NCBI RefSeq assembly: GCF_000203815.1 | Contig: NW_004457734.1 | Span: 1,185,233-1,249,232 of the forward strand | Direction: 5' to 3' | DNA from: Cavenderia fasciculata | Taxonomy: Eukaryota; Evosea; Eumycetozoa; Acytosteliales; Cavenderiaceae | DNA length: 64,000 nucleotides | Shown: positions 46,884 through 57,280 of the stretch, piece after piece | Layout: every line of letters starts with the position of its first letter | How positions within the stretch are numbered: the first letter of the stretch is position 1 | Notes under the pieces: model-generated | Databases searched by the model: none | Told to the model about the DNA's origin: nothing | What the model saw: the letters and a program-made list of their open reading frames with translations, nothing else | Position numbers and translations under genes: made by a program

Positions 46884-48657
46884 TACTTTATCAAAACAAT
46901 CAATAACAACAACAAAATCAACAACTACTCCAACACCTAAAACTACTCCTACACCATTTTATTTATATAAATATTTAGTTGATTGGTCATGGAAACCAGA
47001 ATGGTCAGGAACAACTTTATCAAATAATTGTCTAACTGCAACGGATGCAGGTGAGGGCAAGGCATGGACAACATCTGTGGCATTGACCCCCATACCTCCA
47101 GGACAAGGACTATACTATTATGAAATTAAAGTTGATTTTTGTAATACTTCCAACTCTGTAAAGATTGGTAAGATATATATATACAAGATAAATACAGTAA
47201 TACATAGTATTTATTCAACTTGTACTAATCCTATCATATGATTATCTTTAGTATTTGGAATATTAACATCATTATATTTAAATAATATATTAAAAAGAGA
47301 GATTGGAAAGATGGGAAGTTTAAAGGGAGGATGTCCATTTGGATACTTTCCACATTGTGGCAAGGGAGCACTATGCTATTTTGCCAGTGGATTGATATAC
47401 AAGGATGGAGTACAGATACAAAAGACAGAGCCATTTACAAACGACGACACGATTGGAATGTGTGTCGACACGCGTTCCAACTCGATTTCGTTCTTTAAGA
47501 ATCAAAAACTTGTCGCACACACATTCACAGGTATCATTGCTCAACTGTTTGACACAAATAGCGAGAATGATCAATCAATGCATCAGGATCTCTATCCAGC
47601 AGTTTCACTCATCAAAAACAATATAGTTTCCATCGTTCCAAAACCAAATTTCATTTTCCCATCAACAACAATCATTCAACAACATTCTGAACAAAATAGT
47701 AGTAGTAGTAACAACGCAACATCTACAACGAGTACTACATCTACTACATCGACGACTATCCCAAATAGCCACATACATCATCCACCACCAGGTTTAAATC
47801 ATCATAATTCTACCATCATTACTAATAATACATTAATACCACCAAACCAGAATAATAATCATAATCACAATAATATATATACAACAAATAGTTCTACCAC
47901 CACCTCCACGCCTGTAGCCACCACTTTGGCACCACCACCATATGGATCAACTCCAAAACCACCTCCAACTCCACCCTTGACAAGTGACCCAGGGAATTCA
48001 TGCCCAGTTTGCGGTATTTCTCTTATATCAATTGGAAAGGATTGGGTATCTGTAAATAAGCATATAGATGAATGTTTAACACTTAGTTTATTGGATAATG
48101 AACAAGGGTAAGAATATAACAAATGATAAATAATAACTATATTCTAATCTAATCTAATCTATTCTCTATTTTATTTTAGACAAAAACCATTCTCAATTAC
48201 ATGTCCATATCCGAATTGTAAAAAGCCAAATTTAATATCAAAAGATTTTGTTCCACATTGTAATGATTCTCACTTTTTAGAAAATAATCATAATTATACT
48301 TGTCCACTTTGTAATGTAAATGCAACCAATCTCATAAGTCATCTAAGTAAAACTCATATTGCCTTGCCATCAGTTAAAAAGGAATCTTTTGTTGGAGTTG
48401 GTTATTCAAGTATGTAGAGAGAGAAAGAGTAAAAGATTGGAAATTATTATGAATCTATTATTAATATTTATATTTTAATTTCAATTTCAAAAGCCAATGT
48501 ATTAGATCATGATTTAGGTGAAGAAGAGTGTCCAGTTTGTTTGGAGGAATTTTATAAAGGTCAAAGTGTTGCCAGACTCGAATGTTGGTGTGTTTTCCAT
48601 GTTGATTGTATCTCTGCCTATTTACTTAAATCTAAAAAATGTCCTGTTCATACTTGA
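46516..48657 (+). CDS. SPRY domain and RING-type zinc finger protein
   Basis: Favoured model, five exons: 46516-46540, 46979-47167, 47252-48107, 48180-48409 and 48494-48657, 487 residues. A SPRY domain opens the protein (VDWSWKPEWSGTTLSNNCLT, GLYYYEIKVDF, VFGIL, GMCVDTRSNSISFFKNQ). A Ser/Thr/Asn/Pro-rich linker follows, then a C2HC finger (CPVCGISLISIGKDWVSVNK), two more Cys/His pairs (CPYPNC, CPLCNV) and a C-terminal RING (CPVCLEEF, LECWCVFHVDC, KKCPVH) in which the last ligand is His. This suggests an E3 ubiquitin ligase; targets are unknown. An alternative start at 46819 reads through the intron into a Ser run and gives 532 residues. The upstream ATG has a purine at -3 and a perfect donor, so I prefer it. 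Confidence 0.82.
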
Positions 48658-49170
48658 GAGAGAGAGAGAGATAGATATTTTCATTTCCAACATAATCATC
48701 AAGTAGACAGATATAGATATAAAGACAGATATATATAGGAAATAGTAAATAGAAAATAGAAGATTGTAAAACTGCCCACCTAAATTCAAACAACAATAAT
48801 TCCATTCATTTTTTAAATAAAAGAAGAAATCCCCCTTTGTGTTTTTAATAATAATTTGTCCACATATGTATTGTATTATTATTATTATTATTTATAATAT
48901 ATTTATATTCCAATCAAGCTGCTTCGAGGTTTTGATTCCACGTGGAAGATTGAGGAGGAGGCAACCAACAAGAAATTTTTTTCAATTTTTTTTTTTTTTT
49001 TTTTTCAAGCTTGTCACCCAATCATCATCATGAACTATTTAAAACACACACAAAATAGTAGTAGTAAATTAAATAGAAACAAAAGAGAGAGTAACAAACG
49101 TCACCGTTGTTATTTAGTAGTACATTTATATATATTTATATATCAAACACAACATACACACATATAGAAA
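48658..49170. other. Intergenic: PP6 upstream
   Basis: A GA-repeat tail after the RING gene, (TTA)n, a T19 run near 48986-49005, and AT-rich sequence. No gene seen. Confidence 0.45.
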
Positions 49171-50564
49171 ATGGGTCTTCCACTTGATGAATGGGTTGAA
49201 ACTGTCAAGCAATGCAAATACTTGCCAGAGAACGATTTAAAGAAACTCTGTGAACGTGTCAAGGAGTTGTTATTGGAAGAGTCAAACGTACAACCAGTTC
49301 GTAGTCCAGTCACCATTTGTGGTGATATTCACGGTCAATTCTACGATCTCTTGGAGTTATTCAAGACTGGTGGTGAAATCCCTGAAACCAACTATGTATT
49401 CATGGTAAGAAGAAGAAGAAGTAGAACAAGTACAAAAAAGGCCACTCACTACACACACAAAAAAAAAGATTAAAGAAATAGATAAGAATATCAAGAAAGA
49501 GAGAGAGAGATATAGAAAGCAGAATATAGAATAGATAAAAGAGAAGATGACAATCAACATATATAACAGCAACAATAATTATTGATGAATAGAATAGTTT
49601 GATATAGAATGTGAAATTTTATATTGTGCAACACACAAAGAGAGATATATATATATAAGTATGATGATTCTAACTCTCACCTATTTTATATATTAAATTT
49701 ACAATGATTATAGGGAGATTTTGTTGATAGAGGATATTACAGTTTAGAGACATTCACATACTTGCTTGCTTTAAAGGCAAGATACCCAGACAAGATCACC
49801 TTGTTGAGAGGTAATCACGAGAGTAGACAAATCACCCAAGTATATGGTTTCTACGATGAATGCCAACAAAAGTATGGTAATGCCAATGCTTGGAAGTATT
49901 GTACCAGTGTTTTCGATTTCTTAACCTTGGCTGCTGTAAGTTTTTAGATTCGATAGATACAAGTAGAAAACAACAGAATATCTTGCTTACTCTTTCTCTT
50001 TGTTATCTTTCTTTCTTTTAGATTGTCGATGGAAAGGTATTATGTGTACATGGTGGTTTATCACCAAAGGTTCGTACACTCGACCAAATTCGTATTATTT
50101 CAAGAAATCTTGAAATTCCACATGAAGGTCCATTCTGTGGTATGTTAATAATCAAAAAAGATGAATCAAAGAATTTGTTGTTATAGAACTGATATTGATA
50201 TTATTATTTTTTTTTTTCCTATTTAGATTTAATGTGGTCAGATCCAGAAGATATTGAACAATGGCAACCAAGTCCAAGAGGAGCTGGTTGGTTGTTTGGA
50301 TCAAAGGTAACACAGGAATTCCAACATATTAATAATCTTGATTTGATTTGCAGAGCACATCAATTGGTCCAAGATGGTTACAAGTACATGTTTGATGAGA
50401 GTTTGGTGACTGTATGGTCGGCACCAAACTACTGTTATCGTTGTGGTAATGTTGCCTCGATCTTGGCACTCAATGAAAACTTGGACAGAGACTTTAAGAT
50501 CTTCCAAGCCGTTCAAGAAGAGAGAACCGTTCCTCCTCGTACTACTATGCAATATTTCTTTTAA
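49171..50564 (+). CDS. ppp6c: Serine/threonine protein phosphatase 6 catalytic subunit
   Basis: Four exons: 49171-49404, 49714-49935, 50022-50139 and 50227-50564, 303 residues. The first intron is 309 bases. It carries the PPP-family metal motifs GDIHGQ, GDFVDRG and RGNHESR, plus LCVHGGLSP and [13 protein letters not shown]. The N-terminal [20 protein letters not shown] and the [18 protein letters not shown] segment point to PP6 rather than PP2A or PP4. PP6 works in cell cycle, splicing factor and autophagy control with SAPS-domain subunits. The C-terminus is [10 protein letters not shown], where relatives end TPYFL; the last Leu, site of carboxymethylation, is replaced by Phe. Confidence 0.94.
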
Positions 50565-51385
50565 ACCAACTACTGTTGCAACCCATCAACCACAACCACA
50601 ACCCTCCTCCTCCAATCCCAAACATAATCATAATCACACACAACCATCCACCAACTTCAACTTAATATATTTATACACCTGTAATCTTTTTTAATCACTC
50701 CTTTTTTCCCCCTCTTTATTTTTATTAACAGAGAGTTATAATAATAGTAATAGTTATATATAGTAGCATCAAGAACGGTAATGTTATATTAATATTAATT
50801 AATCAATCCCAAATCCAAATACAAATCAATAATACACATAATAATAAATAATAAATCACACACAATAATATGTTTTTTTGAACTATCACTTGGTTTAAAC
50901 ATTTAATATTAATTATTATTATTATTATTACAAACCTAAACCTAACCCTTCGTTTGAAGTATGCCAATGACATTGCAATGTAATGTAATTCCGTGAATTG
51001 TATTCAATGACCGTGTAGTCGCAAGTTGAGTTGATTTTTTTTTTGATCACCTGCTTTATTTATATTTATATTCTCCGGGGGTGGCGTTGAAAAGAGAGAA
51101 GTCAGTCTGACAAACAACAAGAAAGAGATAAAGAGATATAGAGAGAGAGAGAGAGAGAGAGAATATATAGTATAACCTATGCATTTTGTTTTAGTGTTGT
51201 TGTACATCATCACCATTCATCATCAGCGGATTCGAATGAATGTCGGTTGATCCATCATTATATATAATATACAATTAATCATCACACAAGCACAGTCACA
51301 GTAATATAATAATATAATACAAAACAACAACATATAGGTTGTATATATATATATATATACAACCAAAACAACTTTCTTTTATATC
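50565..51385. other. Intergenic, 0.8 kb
   Basis: 3' region of PP6 with a C-rich start, then AT-rich sequence, a short CCTAAACCTAACCC stretch near 50934-50948, (GA)n near 51140-51162 and a (TA)n palindrome near 51340-51360 just before the next gene. No gene seen. Confidence 0.4.
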
Positions 51386-54300
51386 ATGTCTATACACATG
51401 GATTTGAATGTGTACTCGGCATGGAGTATCATTGCAGTCAATGCAATGGTCGTATTTTACATTGTGTATCGGATCGTCAAATGGATGTATCGAAAGATCA
51501 TCACTATTCGACAGAAAAGAGCGTCGACTACTCACACTACTACCGATAATAGACAATCTACAACCGATCCTGCCATCCCTCTATCTACAATGCTCAAGAT
51601 GAACATGGTAGTTGCTGAATTAGACGGTGGTACCAAGAAACAAAGACACAAACAACAAAAGATAATAGATAGTAGTAATAATAGTATTGGTGGTGGAAGT
51701 GGTAGTGGTGGAGACAGTAAGAGTGATTTGGATCAATCGACTGATTCATCAACATCACAAACATTGACAATGTCCTCAACTGGCACCACATCTGGAATGA
51801 GAAATAGACATCGTCGAACTACATCTAGACAGTTTGTAGGTGGATTGTCAAATACTACACAGTACTATGATGGTGACGATAGGTTCCATATTGAAGAGGG
51901 GTATTCGAGTGACCCACCGGCACCGCCTCCACCACCTCCATCCCCACCATCCTCACCATACTCATCATCATCATACTATGATTATGGTGATGAGTATAGT
52001 ATGAGTAGTCGCCTAAGTATGTCAACTTCATCGTCCACAACAACCAACAACAACAACTATAACAATACAACTACATCGATACCGTCGACACCATATTCAC
52101 CAAGATCAATTTTATGGAGTAAAGAAGAAAGAGATCGTATTCAAGATACTATGGCCAAGCGACGACAAGATGTTATTGATCAACCACTATTGGAAGAGGT
52201 GGACAAGTTGGAAGAAGCAAAGACACTGTCCCGTCCACGAAAAATAGTGGTTGGCAAGCCGACAATGCATCAACTTCAGTCTACCAACCTCTTTAACTTT
52301 AACCATGCCGACCATATCCCCGTCAACTCTAATAACAGCAAGTTCCCCACACTGGCATCTGCCAAGGTCAACCCTTCACTCTACGTCCCCACCAATGTAT
52401 ACGGATACTACAAACAAGAGGGATCAGTCGTTGAAATACAAGAAGAGTCAATGATTGGAGGTCGTCATCCAACAACAATAACCAAATCAACCATTATCAA
52501 TCCACATTTAAATACTGTAGAATCACAACCATCCAATGACTTGTTAAAATTACAAGTATTTTTAGAGGCATCAAAACAACAACAAGAACAACAACAAGAG
52601 CAACAACAATTTCAAAATGTAACTAGTTTGGATAGTGTTGGTGGTATTGGTAATGGTGGTAGAGATAGATTATTATCATCAGCATATTCTCAAGCAAGTA
52701 GTAATAATTATCAAGTTGATCAAAGTTTTCTTCAACAATCACCTCCATCTCTACAAACTGGCACACATACACACCTCTTGGAATCACCAGTACAAATATC
52801 ACCAATAATGGCATCTGCCAATATTTTATTAAGAAGCGCAAATGATAGTATTGTATTAAAAGATCAATGTGGTGTTGTCCGAGACAAAAAGGGACGTAGT
52901 AAATTGGAAAAATCAATGGTTTCAATTGGTATTAATAGAAATAACCAAGACGATGATGATGATGATGATGAAGAAGGATTATGTTTGGGAGACGATGAAA
53001 AAGAAGAACAAGAAGAGGATGAATTTATTGGTGAAAAACAATCCATTTCTATTAATACAACCAATGGTCACCATCATCATGATCATGACGATGAAGACGA
53101 TGAAGTTGATAAACTTTATAAAATGAATAGTAGTGGAATGATTGATTTTAGAAATAGTAATAATAATATTAATATTAATATCAACGGTATCAATAATAAT
53201 AGTGGAGGAAATACAACTCCAAGTCAAACTGGTGTTACCGGTGGAGGAAGAGATGAATTATTATCATCACGTAATAGTATTTATACTCAATCATTAATTA
53301 GTAATAATAATAGATTCAATAATAATATTAATAATAATAATAATAGTAATAATAATCAACGTGATGAACAACCAATTACAACTATACCACATAGTGATAG
53401 TAATTTATTGTTTGCCATTTCAAATGATTCAGTTAGAACTAACAAATCATTGGAGGAGGATGAGGAGGAAGATTATTGTGGTAGTGATATTGATGGTGAA
53501 GATTTCTCTAGTGTAAATATGGATTATAATGAAAGATTTCAAGAAATCATGGAAGATCTTAGAAAGGTCGATTGTAACTCTATCCAAAACGATCGTATTC
53601 GTGTAAACAGTCAATTTATTGCACTTACACAAGACTTTGTTTATGCTTCAATGACCTTTGGTAGAGTTATCATTTCTGAACGTTATCTACCATTACGTGA
53701 AAAAACAATTCCTCCTATTGATATTGGTGGTTTAGCTGTATGTACAAACAAACCAACAAACAAACAAAAGATGAATGATATTATATTAATAATATAATAC
53801 TAACTTATTGTTTGTTTTATGTTTTGTGTAGGGAGGAGATAAATTTATTGTACATGGAATATTATTTAAATTTGCAATTGATAAGGAAAACTTTTATGGT
53901 AGTGATTATGCGGCTGGATGTGTAGCAGGTCATGAGCTGAAAGGATTGATCAATGTTTTTAATGCGGGTATCAAGGATCTCAGTCTACCGCTGATGGCAT
54001 TGGTCGATTACAGAGGCTTTAGAGTAATTGCCATGTCTATCTTGCCGGTGGACAAGGACAGCATTATATACGGGTCCAACGACTATGGCATGACCATTCA
54101 CAACTCGGACAAGTACCTGTCGGAGCGACTGGAGGAGTGTGCCAAACTGCTCAACATCAAAAGTCATCATTGTGGCGAACAAGGAACTCAAGTACATTCA
54201 CCGGCCGATTTAGAGGGTCACGATGGTTTCGATGGACGTTACTATCTGTTGGACTTTGCTCGGTTGTTTCCTCCAGAGGCACCTAAAAAGGGTATTAAAA

Positions 54301-56034
54301 TGGGTCATCTCTATCGGTTGCTCAGACCAGAGTTTGTTAGAAACTATAAACAGACGTTGTGTAGTGACTCGTTTTCAAGATTTATCAAAGGTCATAAAGA
54401 CGAAGAACACAATAGAGAGACTGTTGAAGCTACACTTTATCTCTTTAACACTACTATACCAGAATTGGCTGAAGAGTTGAATCGCTTTACATTGGATATT
54501 GACAATATCTACACATTCCCAATCACAGAGATCTTGCACAAGAATGGTGTCAATGTCAGATACCTTGGACACGTTAGACAGTTGTGTGAATCACCCGATA
54601 TGAAATCACTCATCTTTGTCGAAATGTGTGCTCGTGTCATCAAACAACAAATCCGTCAAAAACTACGTTTCAAGATGAAGCAAGCTAAAATCCCTCTTGA
54701 AGCTCCCTATAGAAGACTTATCGTTGCCTACCTTAATCGTGTCCTAAGTACAAGTGACAAAACTGATATATTTTGGAATGATAAAATGAAAAAGAAATTA
54801 TCTTTAAAGGTAACTAACTATAAACAATATATAATATCATCCAGTGTATTTAAATATTAACACACTCTATTCACTATTTCATAGTTTGATAAAGGATTAT
54901 TTGATGATGAAATTAATGGAAATTCATTAATTGATGGACTGTCTGATTTCTCAGACAATCTTATCGATGGTAAATACCTACTATTTAAACGAGTCCAAAA
55001 AATGACTGGATTAAAGTTTACAACTAGAATCAATGATGAATATAGATTAAAACCAAATTGTTGGTTAGAAAGAGGTGATCATCCTGTATGTATATAAAAA
55101 TATAGAAATACAAGCATGAATATGTATTAATATTATTTATTTTTGATTTTAGTTGGATATAAATGATTTGGATGAAATTGGAATTAGAGTAAAATATGTA
55201 CCATTTATGAATGTAGCTCAGGGATATTTATTCAAGGTAAAGGGAGAAATGATGTTTGCTCACGATCCATTGGCAGCAACTAGATTCTTTCAAATGGCAT
55301 TGGAGAAATTAGAGACTGCTTTGGAGACCGACCCAAACAACACAAATACACTTTGTACAATGGGTGAGGTGTATTCTCATTTGGGAGAGGGTAGTTCACA
55401 GGGTCTTTCACAGATCACCTTTTCACTGACCAACCCATACGTTCAAAAATCCTACGAGTACTTGCAACGTGCCATCTTTTCCAATCGTACACATACCACT
55501 TCACTATTTAGATTTGCACAGCTGCTTGAACGTCTGGGTGAGTCGGATCGTGCCGAAGAATATTACTTGGCATCACTCGAATCCAATCCAAACCATATAG
55601 CATGTCTCCAAGAATACGGTAATTTTCTACAAACCGTTCGAAATAATTCCAAATTGGGTGAACAATTCTTTACACGTGTATCAGAGAATCATCAATACCT
55701 TCACATGAAATCACTTCGAAAGAATGATATCAATCTAAGAGGTTCAAGTGGTCTATTAAAATTACATCATCATACTAAACCAAAAGGATCTGATAATTCA
55801 CCTTCATCTTCAGGTTCATCCTCATCTTCATCCTCTTCATCATCTTCATCTTCATCTTCATCATCAACTAATCAACCAACAACAATCATGACACCAACAT
55901 CATCACCAATCAATTTAAATACTTTAAACAAACCCAAATCAGCCTTTTTGACAGTTCCAAAAAGATTGGATGATACTCATAGACCATCTGTATTATTCCA
56001 AAGTGTACCAAATCTAAAAACCTATTCTTCTTGA
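51386..56034 (+). CDS. Membrane-anchored Clu-like / TPR protein
   Basis: Four exons: 51386-53737, 53832-54809, 54885-55085 and 55153-56034, 1470 residues; all junctions are phase 0. A hydrophobic segment at about 11-33 (SAWSIIAVNAMVVFYIVYRI) could anchor the protein. Residues 35-700 are low-complexity (Ser, Thr, Asn, Pro, acidic). Then a folded domain resembles the Clu/eIF3-associated domain (YGSDYAAGCVAGHELKGLIN, MALVDYRGFRVIAMSILPVD, DGRYYLLDFARLFPPEAPKK, HLYRLLRPEFVRNY). Near residue 1180 onward come TPR-like helices (TNTLCTMGEVYSHLGEG, RFAQLLERLGESDRAEEYYL). A Ser run (about 1400) closes it. The Clu family acts in mitochondrial placement and binding of mRNAs for mitochondrial proteins; a membrane anchor is not usual for it. 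Role unknown. Confidence 0.82.
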
Positions 56035-56157
56035 TAAATGTAATAATATATAAAGAATTGTAATTTAAAACAAACAAAAAAAAAAGAAAAGGAAAACTAT
56101 TTTATTTATTGCTATAGTATAGGGTATTTGATTGTATTATTGGATTGAATTGATTGG

Positions 56158-56435
56158 CTAGTCTTTTTTTAAACTGTATCCACCCATATTATCATCACGT
56201 CTTGGTCCACCACCTTGACCTCCACCCCTTCTTCTCCAAGCATCATTATCTGCTGTATATGATATTCCTTGGCTGGAAGTCGTAGATATTGATGTAAATT
56301 GATATGATGAATTCATATGTGATGGATTGATTGTATTTCCAAGTGATTGTAAAACATCTATTTATTTAAAAATAAGGAAATCGTTAATTAAAGGTTTAGA
56401 TTGTATCTGATAAAGTTCTACTTACTAAACAACAT
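56158..56435 (-). CDS. Small protein of unknown function, 69 residues
   Basis: Two exons: 56435-56426 (10 bases, MLF plus one base) and 56357-56158. The splice GTAAGT/AG keeps the frame. The product is MLFNVLQSLGNTINPSHMNS followed by a Ser/Thr part and a Gly/Arg-rich end (AWRRRGGGQGGGPRR, MGGYSLKKD). No domain is recognised; the RGG-type end suggests RNA binding, but that is inference. It lies between convergent and divergent neighbours with its own upstream AT-rich region. The clean codon structure and splice signals support a real gene. Confidence 0.62.
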
Positions 56436-56684
56436 GGTTGATAGAGATATTTATTTATTTATATTTTTTTATTTATTTGTTTATTGATTTACTCATAGAT
56501 GAAGAAGTGAATGTTTGTTTGTTTGTTGACGACAACCATTTTTATTTATAATTGTTTGTTTTGTTGAATTTCAGACAAAACTATAGTTTTTATATACTGT
56601 GGGTCTGTAAACTTATTTACACTTTTATGTTTCATTGATTGAACTAGTTTTAGTTTTATCATTATCATCAACAACAACAACATA

Positions 56685-57151
56685 ATGTCGTCAAACTATT
56701 CAAATGTGGTGGGAGGTAAATTAAAGTTAAAGGGATCGGTCCCTCTAACACCTTCACACGACCTAAAGAAGAAGAAAAAGAAAAAGAGTTCTTCAAGTAG
56801 TAGTAGTTTAAAACGAGAGGAAAAGAAGAGACATCAAGAAGAACAAGAATTAGAAGACCACGAATCAAATAATACTAATAACAATGAAAAAGAAGAGAAA
56901 ATATATACAGAATCGGAATTAAGACATCGAAAGTTACAAGCAAGAATAGAGGAAAAAAGAATCAAAGAGATGATTAAAATGTCTCACAAGGAAAAGGTTG
57001 AAGATTTTAATAAGAAACTTAATCAATTATCTGAACATCATGATGTTCCAAAGGTATGAAATAACTTATAACATCTAACTTCTAACTTTTAATCTATTAT
57101 TTATTAACCATTGTTTATTTATTCATTTATAAATAGGTTGGACCAGGTTAA
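56685..57151 (+). CDS. FAM32A-like protein
   Basis: Two exons: 56685-57053 and 57137-57151, 127 residues; the last exon encodes only VGPG and the stop. The N-terminus NVVGGKLKLKGSVPLTP matches the GGSLKLKG-type motif of FAM32A, followed by a Lys run and Ser run, an acidic linker, then ESELRHRKLQARIEEKRIKE and VEDFNKKLNQLSEHHDVPKV, the conserved C-terminal helix. In human FAM32A the C-terminal end reaches into the spliceosome active centre and helps exon ligation; here the tail is PKVGPG rather than PKVSWTK, so that contact may differ. Divergent from the small gene to the left across 249 bases. Confidence 0.88.
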
Positions 57152-57280
57152 TTTGATCATCATAAGAATGACAATAAAACAATCAAAAATAACGATACGA
57201 ATATATATGTAAATAACTACAAAACAAGAATATTATACAATTATCATTACGATTATATTTGGTTATTTTTTATTTATTTA

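Noticed and set aside
50930-50950. Telomere-like CCTAAACCTAACCC stretch
   Set aside because: Less than two repeat units and lies between ordinary genes, so it is not a telomere or an interstitial array.
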